This document shows, one piece after another, positions 15,900 through 23,677 of a stretch of 41,127 nucleotides of DNA (the stretch's first letter is position 1; each line of letters starts with the position of its first letter). The notes beneath the pieces were generated by a model. It was not told where the DNA came from. It searched no databases and was given only the letters and a program-made list of their open reading frames with translations. The DNA is from Candidatus Omnitrophota bacterium (GTDB taxonomy: Bacteria; Omnitrophota; Gorgyraeia; Zapsychrales; Zapsychraceae). Made by a program: the position numbers and the translations under genes. The stretch lies in the NCBI GenBank assembly GCA_023247445.1, contig JAHFGL010000020.1, positions 1 through 41,127 on the forward strand, given 5' to 3'.

Positions 15900-16582
15900 T
15901 TAGGATACCCTACTTTCAGGTCTTTGTAAGAAGCCTCAGCCGTTGAAATTGAATTATCAGAATCCGTCATCAGGGCAATCATCCCGACAGTGATGTTTCC
16001 AACTTTACCGAATGCCTTTTTATAATCTTCGTAAATATTACGTTCAACCGCAACCCATTTATTGACATTAGCCTTGCCTGATTCAGCGACAATTAATTTT
16101 ATATTGGGTGAATAAGGACTGGTGATAATGGTGTCCTTGGGCAAATCATCATCCCAAACATACTCCAGACTTTTAATATTCATAAAATTCCAACTAGGGA
16201 ATATGACATAAACGCGGGCGGCATAATCATCCTGCTCTACCCATCCAGGTTTACCGGTATCGCCCTTGTCATTAGCCGCCTTCTTTGTCCCAGGGAATTC
16301 TTCTACCTGCCACTTCCAGCTGATCATGGGAAATTTTTTTGCATTAAATTTTGATTTGTAAAGAAGACCTGAACAGGCCTGATGACTTGTCGCCGAAAGA
16401 AAACCAGCTTGATTGGGTTTTGTTTCAATCACATAAAGGACGCGGTTTCGAAAAACCTTCTCCTCCCATCCTTTTAACGCATTTTTTTCGTTAAAAGGAA
16501 ACCAATCGTAAGCGAAAAGACGATAGGTGCAGAAAAAGAAAATACTTGTAGCGAGAAATATTACTCGAAAATGTTTTATCAT
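15896..16582 (-). CDS. DUF3047 family secreted protein
   Basis: The protein has about 228 residues with a signal sequence (HFRVIFLATSIFFFCTYRLFAYDW). The rest matches the DUF3047 pattern: FNEKNALKGWEEKVF, MISWKWQVEEFPG, QDDYAARVYVIFP, LEYVWDDDLPKDT, VAVERNIYEDYKKAFG and GMIALMTDSDNS. The fold is a secreted beta-sandwich of unknown function. The frame opens at a TTG (16588), but the ATG two codons in (16582) is more likely. Its stop overlaps the HAMP-like gene by 4 bases, so the two probably work together in the envelope. Confidence 0.85.
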   Translation of the reverse strand: MIKHFRVIFLATSIFFFCTYRLFAYDWFPFNEKNALKGWEEKVFRNRVLYVIETKPNQAGFLSATSHQACSGLLYKSKFNAKKFPMISWKWQVEEFPGTKKAANDKGDTGKPGWVEQDDYAARVYVIFPSWNFMNIKSLEYVWDDDLPKDTIITSPYSPNIKLIVAESGKANVNKWVAVERNIYEDYKKAFGKVGNITVGMIALMTDSDNSISTAEASYKDLKVGYPK

Positions 16583-16596
16583 AATCAAAATCTTGG

Positions 16597-16618
16597 GGCG
16601 CTAGTGAAAACAAGCGCC
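16597..16618. other. Intergenic hairpin between DUF378 and DUF3047 genes
   Basis: GGCGCT and AGCGCC form a 6-bp stem with a 10-base loop. No T-run follows on either strand, so it is not a convincing terminator. It may protect or process the polycistronic message. Confidence 0.35.
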
Positions 16619-16641
16619 ATCGAGGCATAACACATATTCCT

Positions 16642-16860
16642 TTACGATTTCTTACACGCCGGACAAACCATAAAAAAGCTCGCTAAAAGGGCAACTCCAG
16701 AAAGTCCAATGAAGACATAAAGGACGTTTGTAATAATCGATTGTCCGAAAAGCCGGTCGAGCAGATTCATATGAAAAAGTCCAATCATCCCCCAATTTAG
16801 GGCCCCAATGATTGCAAGCACTCCCACAACCTTACAAACGATACATGCCTTTTTTAACAT
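16642..16860 (-). CDS. DUF378 family small membrane protein
   Basis: This 72-residue protein has two membrane helices. The first has the family signature VVGVLAIIGALNWGMIGLFHMNLLDRLFG; the second is NVLYVFIGLSGVALLASFFMV, followed by a short tail with a CPACKKS cysteine pair. DUF378 proteins are small, mostly uncharacterised inner-membrane proteins. The ribosome site GGGAGG lies 8 bases before the ATG, but it is complementary to an upstream leader segment (see the leader at 16861-16988), so its translation is probably regulated. It is the first gene of a dense minus-strand run. Confidence 0.9.
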   Translation of the reverse strand: MLKKACIVCKVVGVLAIIGALNWGMIGLFHMNLLDRLFGQSIITNVLYVFIGLSGVALLASFFMVCPACKKS

Positions 16861-16988
16861 ATCCTTGCCTCCCGCCTTTCATTGGTTTTGTGTGGCGAGG
16901 CTCGCCAACTTCCCAAAATAATAAGTTGGCGGCCTTTGATAAAAAGTTAAACACAATTTAACTCCTGTGATCAAAAGATGCTTTATCT
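16861..16988 (-). promoter_or_regulatory. Structured 5' leader of the DUF378 gene, riboswitch-like
   Basis: The predicted 128-base leader has several nested stems. One element spans 16934-16977: CTTTTGAT / ATCAAAG as outer stem, AGTTAAA / TTTAACT (16945-16963) inside. A second is an extended stem CGCCAACTT / AAGTTGGCG (16903-16931) lengthened by GGC / GCC around one bulged A. Its 3' side overlaps a shorter palindrome GGCGAG-G-CTCGCC (16894-16906). The segment GCCTCGCC (16894-16901) is in turn complementary, with a 2-base gap, to GGCGGGAGGC at the ribosome site. The stems exclude each other, a layout typical of translational switches. The ligand, if any, is unknown. Confidence 0.5.
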
Positions 16989-16994
16989 GTTCAC

Positions 16995-17023
16995 AGTATA
17001 ATATTTATGACGAGACTCGACAA
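16995..17023 (-). promoter_or_regulatory. Sigma-70-type promoter of the DUF378-led run
   Basis: On the minus strand TTGTCG (17018-17023), a 17-base spacer and TATACT (16995-17000). It fires away from the radical SAM gene and would produce the structured leader. Confidence 0.6.
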
Positions 17024-17102
17024 TCAATTAAACGATTATTTTATCGATAATTTCGAACCATTTTTAAGATTCATAATTAGGCGTATACCGCTAAAAATTT
17101 CA

Positions 17103-17111
17103 TGTTATAAT
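17103..17111 (+). promoter_or_regulatory. Extended -10 promoter of the radical SAM gene
   Basis: TGTTATAAT on the plus strand (perfect TATAAT at 17106-17111, TG one base upstream). No convincing -35. The predicted start lies about 30 bases before the ATG at 17149; no strong ribosome site is visible before that ATG. Confidence 0.5.
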
Positions 17112-17148
17112 TTCAGAGCATAAACCCCTTGATATTAAAAATTGGCCT

Positions 17149-19098
17149 ATGTTTTTTTTATTCAGAAAAAAAATTGTCACATTTTGTGAATTAACACTCC
17201 TGCAACACGTTATCCCTTTGGTTTCTGGTTATCTGCAAAGTTATGCCTGTCAATATCCCGAAATTAAAAAATCTTATCAGTTTAATAAATTATCGTTCGA
17301 TTTGCTTCGCCCTTATGAACAAATTTTAAAAGAACTGTTATCAACCAACGCTGACGTCTATGCCTTTTCTTGTTATGTTTGGAATATGCGTTTAATTAGG
17401 CGCCTTCTGGCGGATCTGCTCGCTCTTCGCCCCAATGCCCATTTTATCCTCGGAGGACCTCAAGTTATTAATCAAGGGAACGAATATCTTAGCCCTCGCT
17501 ATGAAAATGTCGTCATCTGTAATGGCGAAGGTGAAAGAACCTTTTCTTATCTTCTAAAAGAACTCCTTAACAAAGACCGCTGTTTTAAATCCATCAAGGG
17601 AATAACCTACTATGATTCGAATCAGCTGATTACCACAGAAAAGGAAGAACGTATTTCCGATTTAAATGAAATCCCCTCTCCTTTTCTAACGGGAGTTTTT
17701 GAAAAAAAGAGATATGAATTTAGTGTTTTTGAGACAAATCGTGGTTGTCCATTTAAATGCAATTATTGTTTTTGGGGAGCGGCAACCGGATCAAAAATTT
17801 ACCAGTTTAATGAAGAACGAATCAAAGATGAAATGCAATGGATCGGGGAAAATACTGTCGGCTACGTTTTTATCGCCGATGCCAATTGGGGCATAACACA
17901 AAGAGATGTTGAACTTTCTCAACATCTTGCTGAGTGCAAAAAAACATATAATTTCCCTAATTTACTCTATTTTTGTACTTCCAAAAATAGTAAATCGCGC
18001 ATTGAGGAGATAACAAATATTTTTAGCAAAGCAGGTCTTTTGGCCACGCACAATGTTTCCTTACAAACCTTAAGCGATACTGCTTTAAAAATGGTTGAAC
18101 GATCGAATGTCAAGATGGACACGTACACAGATTTGCAAATGCGATTAAATGAAAATCAGATTAATTCAACCGTTGAACTAATCTGGCCCCTGCCTGGGGA
18201 GACTTTAAATTCTTTTATGGAAGGAATTGGACGGTTGTGTGAAAACAACACGGACACCATTGCCACCTACCCGCTTATCTTGATGAATAATGTTGGACTA
18301 AAACAAAAACAACAAGAATATGGACTGGTAACGGTTGATGAAGTTGATCCGGCCAGCGAGGCTCAAATTGTTGTTGCAACTAATCAAGTAACTCGCGATG
18401 AAAACTTTGAAGGTGTTCGCTACTCCGCTGCGGTTATAAGCTTATATAACGTTCGGAGCCTGTGGCACTTATTTCACTACCTGCACAACGAACTAAAAAT
18501 TAAATATAGCGATATGTTTTTGTGGTTTAAGAACTATTGCAAAAAAAATCCTCAATACCTATATTCTCAACACATTGAGAAATCAATTCAAGATGGTGAC
18601 CACTATCGATTTGACACAATTGGTAGGATGATCCAATCAATACTGTATTCACATCGTCAAGATTTTGACAACCTAATTGTTGCATTTGTTAATTCTTTGC
18701 CATGCAAAGGATCACAAGAGATTCTTTTTATGATGGAAATTGATTTGCTTAATCGTCCCTATATCTTTAGAAATGTCCCTATTCAAGATATTGGGCACGA
18801 CTTTAAGCACATTCAATTATTGGATAAAACAGAAAATGGATTCTATATTCAAATCCCAAAATATTACCGAGAATTGTTCAATGCCTACATAAAAGGTGGC
18901 GCATCTGCCGAAGACGATGATGAAGTATTCTTTATTAATTATCGAAAGAAACAGCTGCAGCTAGATCCAAATGGATCGGATAGAGAAAAAAGATTTTACT
19001 GTTACGAAATGACGACAAAATCCAGAGATATTGTCCCCAGCTGGATACATCAAAAAAATTATTCCTCGATCGTCTCTCCCATCATCTGCTCAAGATGA
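17149..19098 (+). CDS. B12-binding-type radical SAM protein
   Basis: This 649-residue protein has a cobalamin-binding-like Rossmann domain (about 60-140: NADVYAFSCYVWNMRLIRRLLADL, FILGGPQV, VVICNGEGERTFSYLL). The radical SAM core follows, with Cys200, Cys204 and Cys207 in NRGCPFKCNYCFWG and barrel segments VFIADANWGI, HNVSLQTLSDTALKMVERSN and VELIWPLPGET. The C-terminal 250 residues are family-specific. Class B members usually carry out methylation, ring contraction or related chemistry at unactivated carbons. The typical cobalamin DxHxxG motif is not obvious, so cobalamin may not bind in the base-off mode. Substrate unknown. It is the only large plus-strand gene nearby and converges with the pyrophosphatase gene, overlapping its 3' end by 40 bases. 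Confidence 0.88.
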   Translation: MFFLFRKKIVTFCELTLLQHVIPLVSGYLQSYACQYPEIKKSYQFNKLSFDLLRPYEQILKELLSTNADVYAFSCYVWNMRLIRRLLADLLALRPNAHFILGGPQVINQGNEYLSPRYENVVICNGEGERTFSYLLKELLNKDRCFKSIKGITYYDSNQLITTEKEERISDLNEIPSPFLTGVFEKKRYEFSVFETNRGCPFKCNYCFWGAATGSKIYQFNEERIKDEMQWIGENTVGYVFIADANWGITQRDVELSQHLAECKKTYNFPNLLYFCTSKNSKSRIEEITNIFSKAGLLATHNVSLQTLSDTALKMVERSNVKMDTYTDLQMRLNENQINSTVELIWPLPGETLNSFMEGIGRLCENNTDTIATYPLILMNNVGLKQKQQEYGLVTVDEVDPASEAQIVVATNQVTRDENFEGVRYSAAVISLYNVRSLWHLFHYLHNELKIKYSDMFLWFKNYCKKNPQYLYSQHIEKSIQDGDHYRFDTIGRMIQSILYSHRQDFDNLIVAFVNSLPCKGSQEILFMMEIDLLNRPYIFRNVPIQDIGHDFKHIQLLDKTENGFYIQIPKYYRELFNAYIKGGASAEDDDEVFFINYRKKQLQLDPNGSDREKRFYCYEMTTKSRDIVPSWIHQKNYSSIVSPIICSR

Positions 19099-19739
19099 GG
19101 AAACTTCTCTAAATAATCTTGTCGGGCCCGAAGGATAACCTCAAGCGCCTCCTCCCGGTTATATACATTTGTAATTTCACAGGATGGCTTCGTTGAACTG
19201 GGAAGATCTTTATAGGTAAGAAAATAGTGACGCAACCGTTCAATAAACGCCTGAGGACAATTGGCGACTTCTCGCCATTGACTATAGAGACCATCATTAT
19301 GCATGACAGCGATGATTTTATCATCCGCTTGGCCATTATCGATCATCCGAAATCCGCCAATAGGAATCGCGCGAACAATAATATCGCCATGGCTAATTGT
19401 TTTTTCGGTTAAAACACAAACATCCAAAGGATCATCATCTCCGACAATATCCCGTCGGCCGGTGCGTTCACGGCAAAATTCGGCAATATTGTTGGCGCAA
19501 TAGGTTTGTGGGATAAAGCCATAAAGCGTAGGACAAATACTTGAATATTTTTGCGGACGATCAACTTTTAAAATTCCGCTTTTTTTATCAATTTCATATT
19601 TGACGGTGTCCGTTGGAACGGTTTCAACATATGCGTTAACGGTATGCGGAGCCTCTTTGCCAATTGAAATCCCGTGCCAAGGATGAGCCCGCAAAAGGTA
19701 CGACAACGATTGCCATAGATTTTTTTGATCATTATTCAT
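19059..19739 (-). CDS. ppa: Inorganic pyrophosphatase, family I
   Basis: The protein has 226 residues from the ATG at 19739. Family I motifs are clear: KYEIDKKSGILKVDR (metal and phosphate ligands), CPTLYGFIPQTY, and the signature DDDPLDV (101-107), followed by AIPIGGFRMIDNGQADDKIIAV. It hydrolyses pyrophosphate to phosphate in the cytoplasm with Mg2+ and pulls polymer-forming reactions forward. The longer frame to 19811 adds 24 residues that lie inside the upstream gene and is rejected. It follows a GT-C-like membrane protein by 4 bases, so it is probably translated from the glycosyltransferase operon. The extended region CRERTGRRDIVG is seen in the larger plant/chlamydia-like type. Confidence 0.93.
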   Translation of the reverse strand: MNNDQKNLWQSLSYLLRAHPWHGISIGKEAPHTVNAYVETVPTDTVKYEIDKKSGILKVDRPQKYSSICPTLYGFIPQTYCANNIAEFCRERTGRRDIVGDDDPLDVCVLTEKTISHGDIIVRAIPIGGFRMIDNGQADDKIIAVMHNDGLYSQWREVANCPQAFIERLRHYFLTYKDLPSSTKPSCEITNVYNREEALEVILRARQDYLEKFPHLEQMMGETIEE

Positions 19740-19743
19740 AGTT

Positions 19744-20919
19744 TTAGGTAAAAAGATATGCCCAGGTTTTATAAAAGCGAAAAAGAAACAATGTCCCAAA
19801 AAGGACAGCAAAGATTATAAACCACATTCGATTTGATCGAAAAGCCCTTCCAACAATATAAGGAACGAAACTACTAATCAATATCGACAGTGGTGCCAAA
19901 TATATAAAATACCGATTAGAAACTTCAAACCGTGGGGCATTGAGTGGCTTCATTGTGTGAAATTTAATGATTTCAATAACAGCGGCGATAAACATAAAAA
20001 AGCAAAATAAAGCAACTGGAGCCCCTCGTTTTAACTCTTGGGATAAGGCCAAATATTTTTCTCTGGCGAAAGAGCTAAAATACGCCCAGGCTAATATCAA
20101 AACAAAAATAACCCAGATCAAGATACGATCTAAAGGAAAATTGGCCGCGGCCACATTTAGCGGCCCGCTTTCGGGCGTAAAATAAAAGTACTGCTGCCAG
20201 CATTGATTATAATAATAGAACCAAATGCCTCCTTGCAGTAATGTCATGATATAAAGACTTTTCTTCTGACGGAAATTAAAAATCCACAAAACCATCCCCG
20301 CCGCTAAAATTTGAAAAACACTAAACGCTGTATGAAAAACTAATAAGAATTGAGAAAACATCAGCCAAAACCAATATTTCTTATCAATTGATTTCTTATC
20401 GATAATAATAAAGAGATACGCTAATTGAACGGTGGTGATGAGAAACCATAATGCGTATTGACGATTTTCAGCAATATGAGCCCACAACATATAAGTAGAA
20501 ATCGAGGCAATAAGATTCAACACCCCTAGCGCGACACCAAAGTAACGACTGTAAAAATAAAACGAAAATGCAACCGCCAAAGAAATAAAAACAATCGGTG
20601 GAATTCGATACCAAACTTGCAATGGAAGATTCGCATAACTAGTGGCCTCCAAAATACCCGGCCAACGAATATTAAAAAGATGCAAAAAGTTGACATATGT
20701 CTTTTCAACCAAATGAAATAAAGGAAATCTGCTTGGATCAACTTTGCACATGCCAAGAATCATATCAAGATAGGAAAAACTGTTGATATGATTTAAATAA
20801 TGGACTTCATCGGCCCAAAAATATTTATTCACCGCAACAAGCAATCCCGCCATAAACATGAGGCTAAAAATAAATGCTGACAGATAAAAAAGTGTTCTCT
20901 TAGAAAGTGAAATATTCAT
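19744..20919 (-). CDS. GT-C-like multi-spanning membrane protein (PMT/GT39-like)
   Basis: The protein has about 391 residues and 10 or so membrane segments. After the first helix the loop FWADEVHYLNHINSFSYLDMI holds the Asp-Glu pair typical of the first periplasmic loop of GT-C enzymes (PMT, ArnT). It is followed by DPSRFPLFHLVEKTYVNF, the usual proline-aromatic segment before helix two. Such enzymes transfer sugars from polyprenyl-phosphate carriers. Donor and acceptor are unknown, but the upstream gene carries a polyprenyl-sugar-type glycosyltransferase domain. The ATG at 20919 was chosen over TTG at 20928; neither has a clear ribosome site, so coupling to the preceding stop is likely. Confidence 0.7.
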   Translation of the reverse strand: MNISLSKRTLFYLSAFIFSLMFMAGLLVAVNKYFWADEVHYLNHINSFSYLDMILGMCKVDPSRFPLFHLVEKTYVNFLHLFNIRWPGILEATSYANLPLQVWYRIPPIVFISLAVAFSFYFYSRYFGVALGVLNLIASISTYMLWAHIAENRQYALWFLITTVQLAYLFIIIDKKSIDKKYWFWLMFSQFLLVFHTAFSVFQILAAGMVLWIFNFRQKKSLYIMTLLQGGIWFYYYNQCWQQYFYFTPESGPLNVAAANFPLDRILIWVIFVLILAWAYFSSFAREKYLALSQELKRGAPVALFCFFMFIAAVIEIIKFHTMKPLNAPRFEVSNRYFIYLAPLSILISSFVPYIVGRAFRSNRMWFIIFAVLFGTLFLFRFYKTWAYLFT

Positions 20920-20928
20920 CGTAGACAA

Positions 20929-22644
20929 TTATTTAAATTGCTGAAATTTAACAACACCTTTATCGTGTAGAATATATTTAAACAACAGTTTTATCACCCC
21001 AAAACCATAACCAATGGATGCCATCACTCCAACCGTACGTGCTTCTTCAAAATAACGGGTTCGGATAGGAATTTCATCAATTTTAAAACCCTGATTTATC
21101 GCCTGAACAATGATTTCAGAATCAAAAATATATCCGTCACTATTTTTTTCAAAATCCACAGATTTTAACATCTTGGCTGAAAAGGCGCGAAAGCCTGAAT
21201 GATATTCGGAAAGATATGTTTTTAGAAAAATATTTTGCAAAGCAGTAATAAAAATATTGGCATTATGTTTCCACAAAGGCATCCCACCTTCGAGCGAACC
21301 GCCCTTAATCATCCGCGAACCTAAAACCATATCGGCCCGGCCTTCTTTGATTGGCTGAATTAACTCTGGAATAACCTTGGGATCGTAACGATAGTCGGGA
21401 TGAATAATCACAACGATATCAGCATTTAATTCCAGCGCCTTTTGATAACATGTTTTTTGTGTCGCCCCATAACCTTTTCGTTCTGAATGCTTAATGACCC
21501 GAACATTTAAGGATTCGGCAACCGTCACCGTCTCATCTGTTGAACAATCATCAACCAGGATGATATCTTCCACAATATTCTCTGGAAGATCTTTAATTGT
21601 CCGCGCCAACGTATGGGCCACATTATACGCCGGAAGCACTAAAACAGTTTTTAAATCTTCTAAAAATGGAGCTTGGTTGACGCGCTCATCCTGATCAATA
21701 AACTCCAATGAACGTTTCTTTTGGATAAAGAATTCCAATTGATCGTAAAGATTCAGTGTTACAAGCGGGTCTTTTTTAAAAACTTTTTGCCAAAATTTCG
21801 AAAAAACTTTCCAAAATTTGCTGTAGAAACTCAAACGATCCAGCCAATATTGTGTGCTAAAAGTTCGCGGATGTGGGCCGACGCGAACCATTCGAAATCC
21901 AGCACGATCTAACATCTTCATCATCGAATTCTTAGAAAAATATATAAGATGTGCCTTTTTAATGCCCCACCATTTTGCTTTCAAGAATTTACTTAAGAAA
22001 GAATCGATATCAGGTGTCGTGACACACAAGATACCACTAGGTTTTAAAATCTTACGAATTCTTATTAAAACATCTAACGGATCAGCAAAATGTTCAATCA
22101 CATCCGTCATGACAATCACATCAAAATGATTATAGGGGAATTCGACATCCATAATTGAGCCTTGCGCAACTTTAAGCCCAAGTTTATTTTGTGCATACTT
22201 AGCCGCCCAATGCGATGGCTCTAGCCCTTGGGCGTCATATCCAAGTTTGGATGCTTCATCAACTAAAAATCCGGTTGCGCATCCAATATCTAGCAATCGC
22301 CCGCGCTTTTTATAATTTTGAATTGTTTTCAACAGATGTGCTGCGGCCAGCCGCCGACCTCTTTCCTCTTGAACATAAAGCTCATCACTTTCCATGTCAA
22401 TATAAGACGAGGTGATCGCTTGCCCATCTTGATCATCAAGGGCAAAAATAAGGTTACAGTGTCGGCATTTGGCGATTTGAAAGGAAGGTTTTACTTCAAG
22501 ATCCGTAATGGAATAATTTTTGCTTGAAGACTCTTTTGAAGCATGCCCTTCATAGACAATTTCATAATTGTTAGAAGCGCATAATTTACAGCGATATTGT
22601 TCCATGTCAGGAAGTATTTTCTGAATTATTCGATTTGTTTTCAT
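20929..22644 (-). CDS. Methyltransferase-glycosyltransferase (GT2) fusion protein
   Basis: This 571-residue protein has two enzyme halves. A zinc-ribbon-like start (C19, C22, C60, C63) leads into a class I SAM methyltransferase with motif I LLDIGCATG (117-125), LEPSHWAA and the acidic VMTDVIEHFADPL (about 178-190). From about 333 comes a GT-A family 2 glycosyltransferase: VLVLPAYN, ILVDDCSTD (365-370), HPD (415-417) in the DxD position, VLGSRMIKGG and a C-terminal SGFRAFS/YIFDSEI region like dolichol- or polyprenyl-phosphate glycosyl synthases. It would act at the cytoplasmic face. It heads an operon with the GT-C-like protein and pyrophosphatase and has a good promoter (22687-22715). Confidence 0.9.
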   Translation of the reverse strand: MKTNRIIQKILPDMEQYRCKLCASNNYEIVYEGHASKESSSKNYSITDLEVKPSFQIAKCRHCNLIFALDDQDGQAITSSYIDMESDELYVQEERGRRLAAAHLLKTIQNYKKRGRLLDIGCATGFLVDEASKLGYDAQGLEPSHWAAKYAQNKLGLKVAQGSIMDVEFPYNHFDVIVMTDVIEHFADPLDVLIRIRKILKPSGILCVTTPDIDSFLSKFLKAKWWGIKKAHLIYFSKNSMMKMLDRAGFRMVRVGPHPRTFSTQYWLDRLSFYSKFWKVFSKFWQKVFKKDPLVTLNLYDQLEFFIQKKRSLEFIDQDERVNQAPFLEDLKTVLVLPAYNVAHTLARTIKDLPENIVEDIILVDDCSTDETVTVAESLNVRVIKHSERKGYGATQKTCYQKALELNADIVVIIHPDYRYDPKVIPELIQPIKEGRADMVLGSRMIKGGSLEGGMPLWKHNANIFITALQNIFLKTYLSEYHSGFRAFSAKMLKSVDFEKNSDGYIFDSEIIVQAINQGFKIDEIPIRTRYFEEARTVGVMASIGYGFGVIKLLFKYILHDKGVVKFQQFK

Positions 22645-22686
22645 GTACCTTGGAATTGACTAATACAAAATAAATATCGATGGATT

Positions 22687-22715
22687 ATTCTAAACGAAAA
22701 CGAAATTATTGTAAA
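22687..22715 (-). promoter_or_regulatory. Sigma-70-type promoter of the glycosyltransferase operon
   Basis: On the minus strand TTTACA (22710-22715), a 17-base spacer and TAGAAT (22687-22692), 42 bases before the ATG at 22644. Confidence 0.6.
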
Positions 22716-22717
22716 TT

Positions 22718-22733
22718 ATTAACTCCAGTTAAT
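22718..22733. promoter_or_regulatory. Palindromic operator candidate
   Basis: ATTAACT-CC-AGTTAAT is a perfect 7-bp inverted repeat with a 2-base centre, two bases upstream of the -35 element. Its position suits an activator or a small dimeric repressor. The regulator is unknown. Confidence 0.4.
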
Positions 22734-22806
22734 ATTAATTTTTGGCACCATTCTACTTAAACGCAAAGGAGATTGCAATAGTAACCATCACTGAAAAGCC
22801 TTTAGA

Positions 22807-23040
22807 TCATGACCCTTTACGATCTTGTGGCTTTAAATAAAGATAGAGATTCTGAACCTTTTCTCTTGCCCAGGGTGTCTTACGCAAAAAAGTTAAACTA
22901 GATTTAATACTAGGATTCTTGGCAAAGCAATTGATCTTGATACGGCTGTAAAGTCCTTCCCAGCCATGTTTCTTATGTAACCGAGTCAGAATGGTTTCAA
23001 GATTCACTCCATGCAAGATGTCATGTTGTTGTTCGTCCAT
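22807..23040 (-). CDS. VF530-family (DUF2132) DNA-binding protein
   Basis: This 77-residue protein matches the VF530 family over nearly its whole length: DILHGVNLETILTRLHKKHGWEGL, RIKINCFAKNPSIKSSLTFLRKTPWAREKVQNLYL. Members have a small helical fold reported to bind DNA, with no known target. The start has AGAAGGA six bases upstream. It is transcribed from the promoter/palindrome module at 23084-23134, a copy of which drives the neighbouring gene at 23176. Presence in the accessory stretch beside a recombinase suggests it may travel with mobile DNA, but the family is also common in ordinary chromosomes. Confidence 0.92.
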   Translation of the reverse strand: MDEQQHDILHGVNLETILTRLHKKHGWEGLYSRIKINCFAKNPSIKSSLTFLRKTPWAREKVQNLYLYLKPQDRKGS

Positions 23041-23083
23041 TTGATATTCCTTCTTTTACTTATAAAAGTATCCTGCAAATAAA

Positions 23084-23134
23084 AAACCCGCGGCAAGTAT
23101 AACCCTCACAGCGGGTTTCTTCAATTAACTCCCC
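23084..23134 (-). promoter_or_regulatory. Repeated promoter/palindrome module, copy 1
   Basis: The palindrome AAACCCGC / GCGGGTTT (23084-23091 and 23111-23118) surrounds a promoter on the minus strand: TTGAAG (23119-23124), a 17-base spacer, TATACT (23096-23101). The block GGGGAGTTAATT lies upstream. The left palindrome arm falls in the spacer and the right arm at the transcription start. A T-run follows (TTTTTTATTT), so it may also terminate the gene at 23176. It is near-identical in layout to copy 2 at 23678-23729. Confidence 0.6.
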
Positions 23135-23175
23135 CTGGTTGACGAATTTTGCAATTGGCTATTAAATCGTGAAGC

Positions 23176-23655
23176 TCATTCCTTGATTTTAGATTTTATT
23201 TCCTGAACAACATTATCTAGAGGCACGTACTCCAATTCAAAGATACTCTTACCATCTTTTTTGTACCATTCTACACTCTTATCTTTTATTGGTCTTATTG
23301 AAAAGCTCCAATTTGAGCCAACCAGTAAATTTTTATCATACTTTAAAAACAAAAGAAATTTTCCGTTTTTAAAAAGACATTGAGCACAGATAAAATCTTC
23401 TTTCCCATAAATGGTAATGTCCTTAGATGGCTTTCCCTTTAAAATTTCATCAACTTTAGCCGTCACCTTTTGCCCGTAAGTCCAATGCTCGCTTTTAGTT
23501 TCTGTATTTTCAACGTTAATAATGTCTACAATAGCAATAATATCTGCTTTCTTTATCATTTCAACCTTTGAAGCAAAATATGCTTTGGCATAAGACGTTA
23601 TTTGAAAAGTCAAAAGCGTCAAAATGATAATAAACATTTTTATCAATCGAATCAT
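23176..23655 (-). CDS. Secreted hypothetical protein between two promoter-module copies
   Basis: This 159-residue protein has a signal peptide (MFIIILTLLTFQITSYAKAYF). The mature part begins with an alternating hydrophobic segment (ADIIAIVDIINVENTETK), then KVTAKVDEILKGKP, ITIYGKEDFICAQCLFKNGKFLLFL and a polar tail. The pattern of V-x-x-ILKG followed by a glycine turn and a CAQC pair suggests an OB-like or small beta-barrel domain of the kind seen in several secreted proteins, but no family is certain. The ribosome site AAAGGGA lies six bases before the ATG. It is flanked on both sides by copies of the same promoter/palindrome module. Confidence 0.6.
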   Translation of the reverse strand: MIRLIKMFIIILTLLTFQITSYAKAYFASKVEMIKKADIIAIVDIINVENTETKSEHWTYGQKVTAKVDEILKGKPSKDITIYGKEDFICAQCLFKNGKFLLFLKYDKNLLVGSNWSFSIRPIKDKSVEWYKKDGKSIFELEYVPLDNVVQEIKSKIKE

Positions 23656-23677
23656 TTTAATTTCCCTTTAAAGTAAG

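Noticed and set aside
22765-22830. A short plus-strand frame after AAAGGAG
   Set aside because: It would need an ATA start and encodes about 20 residues antisense to the VF530-family gene end.
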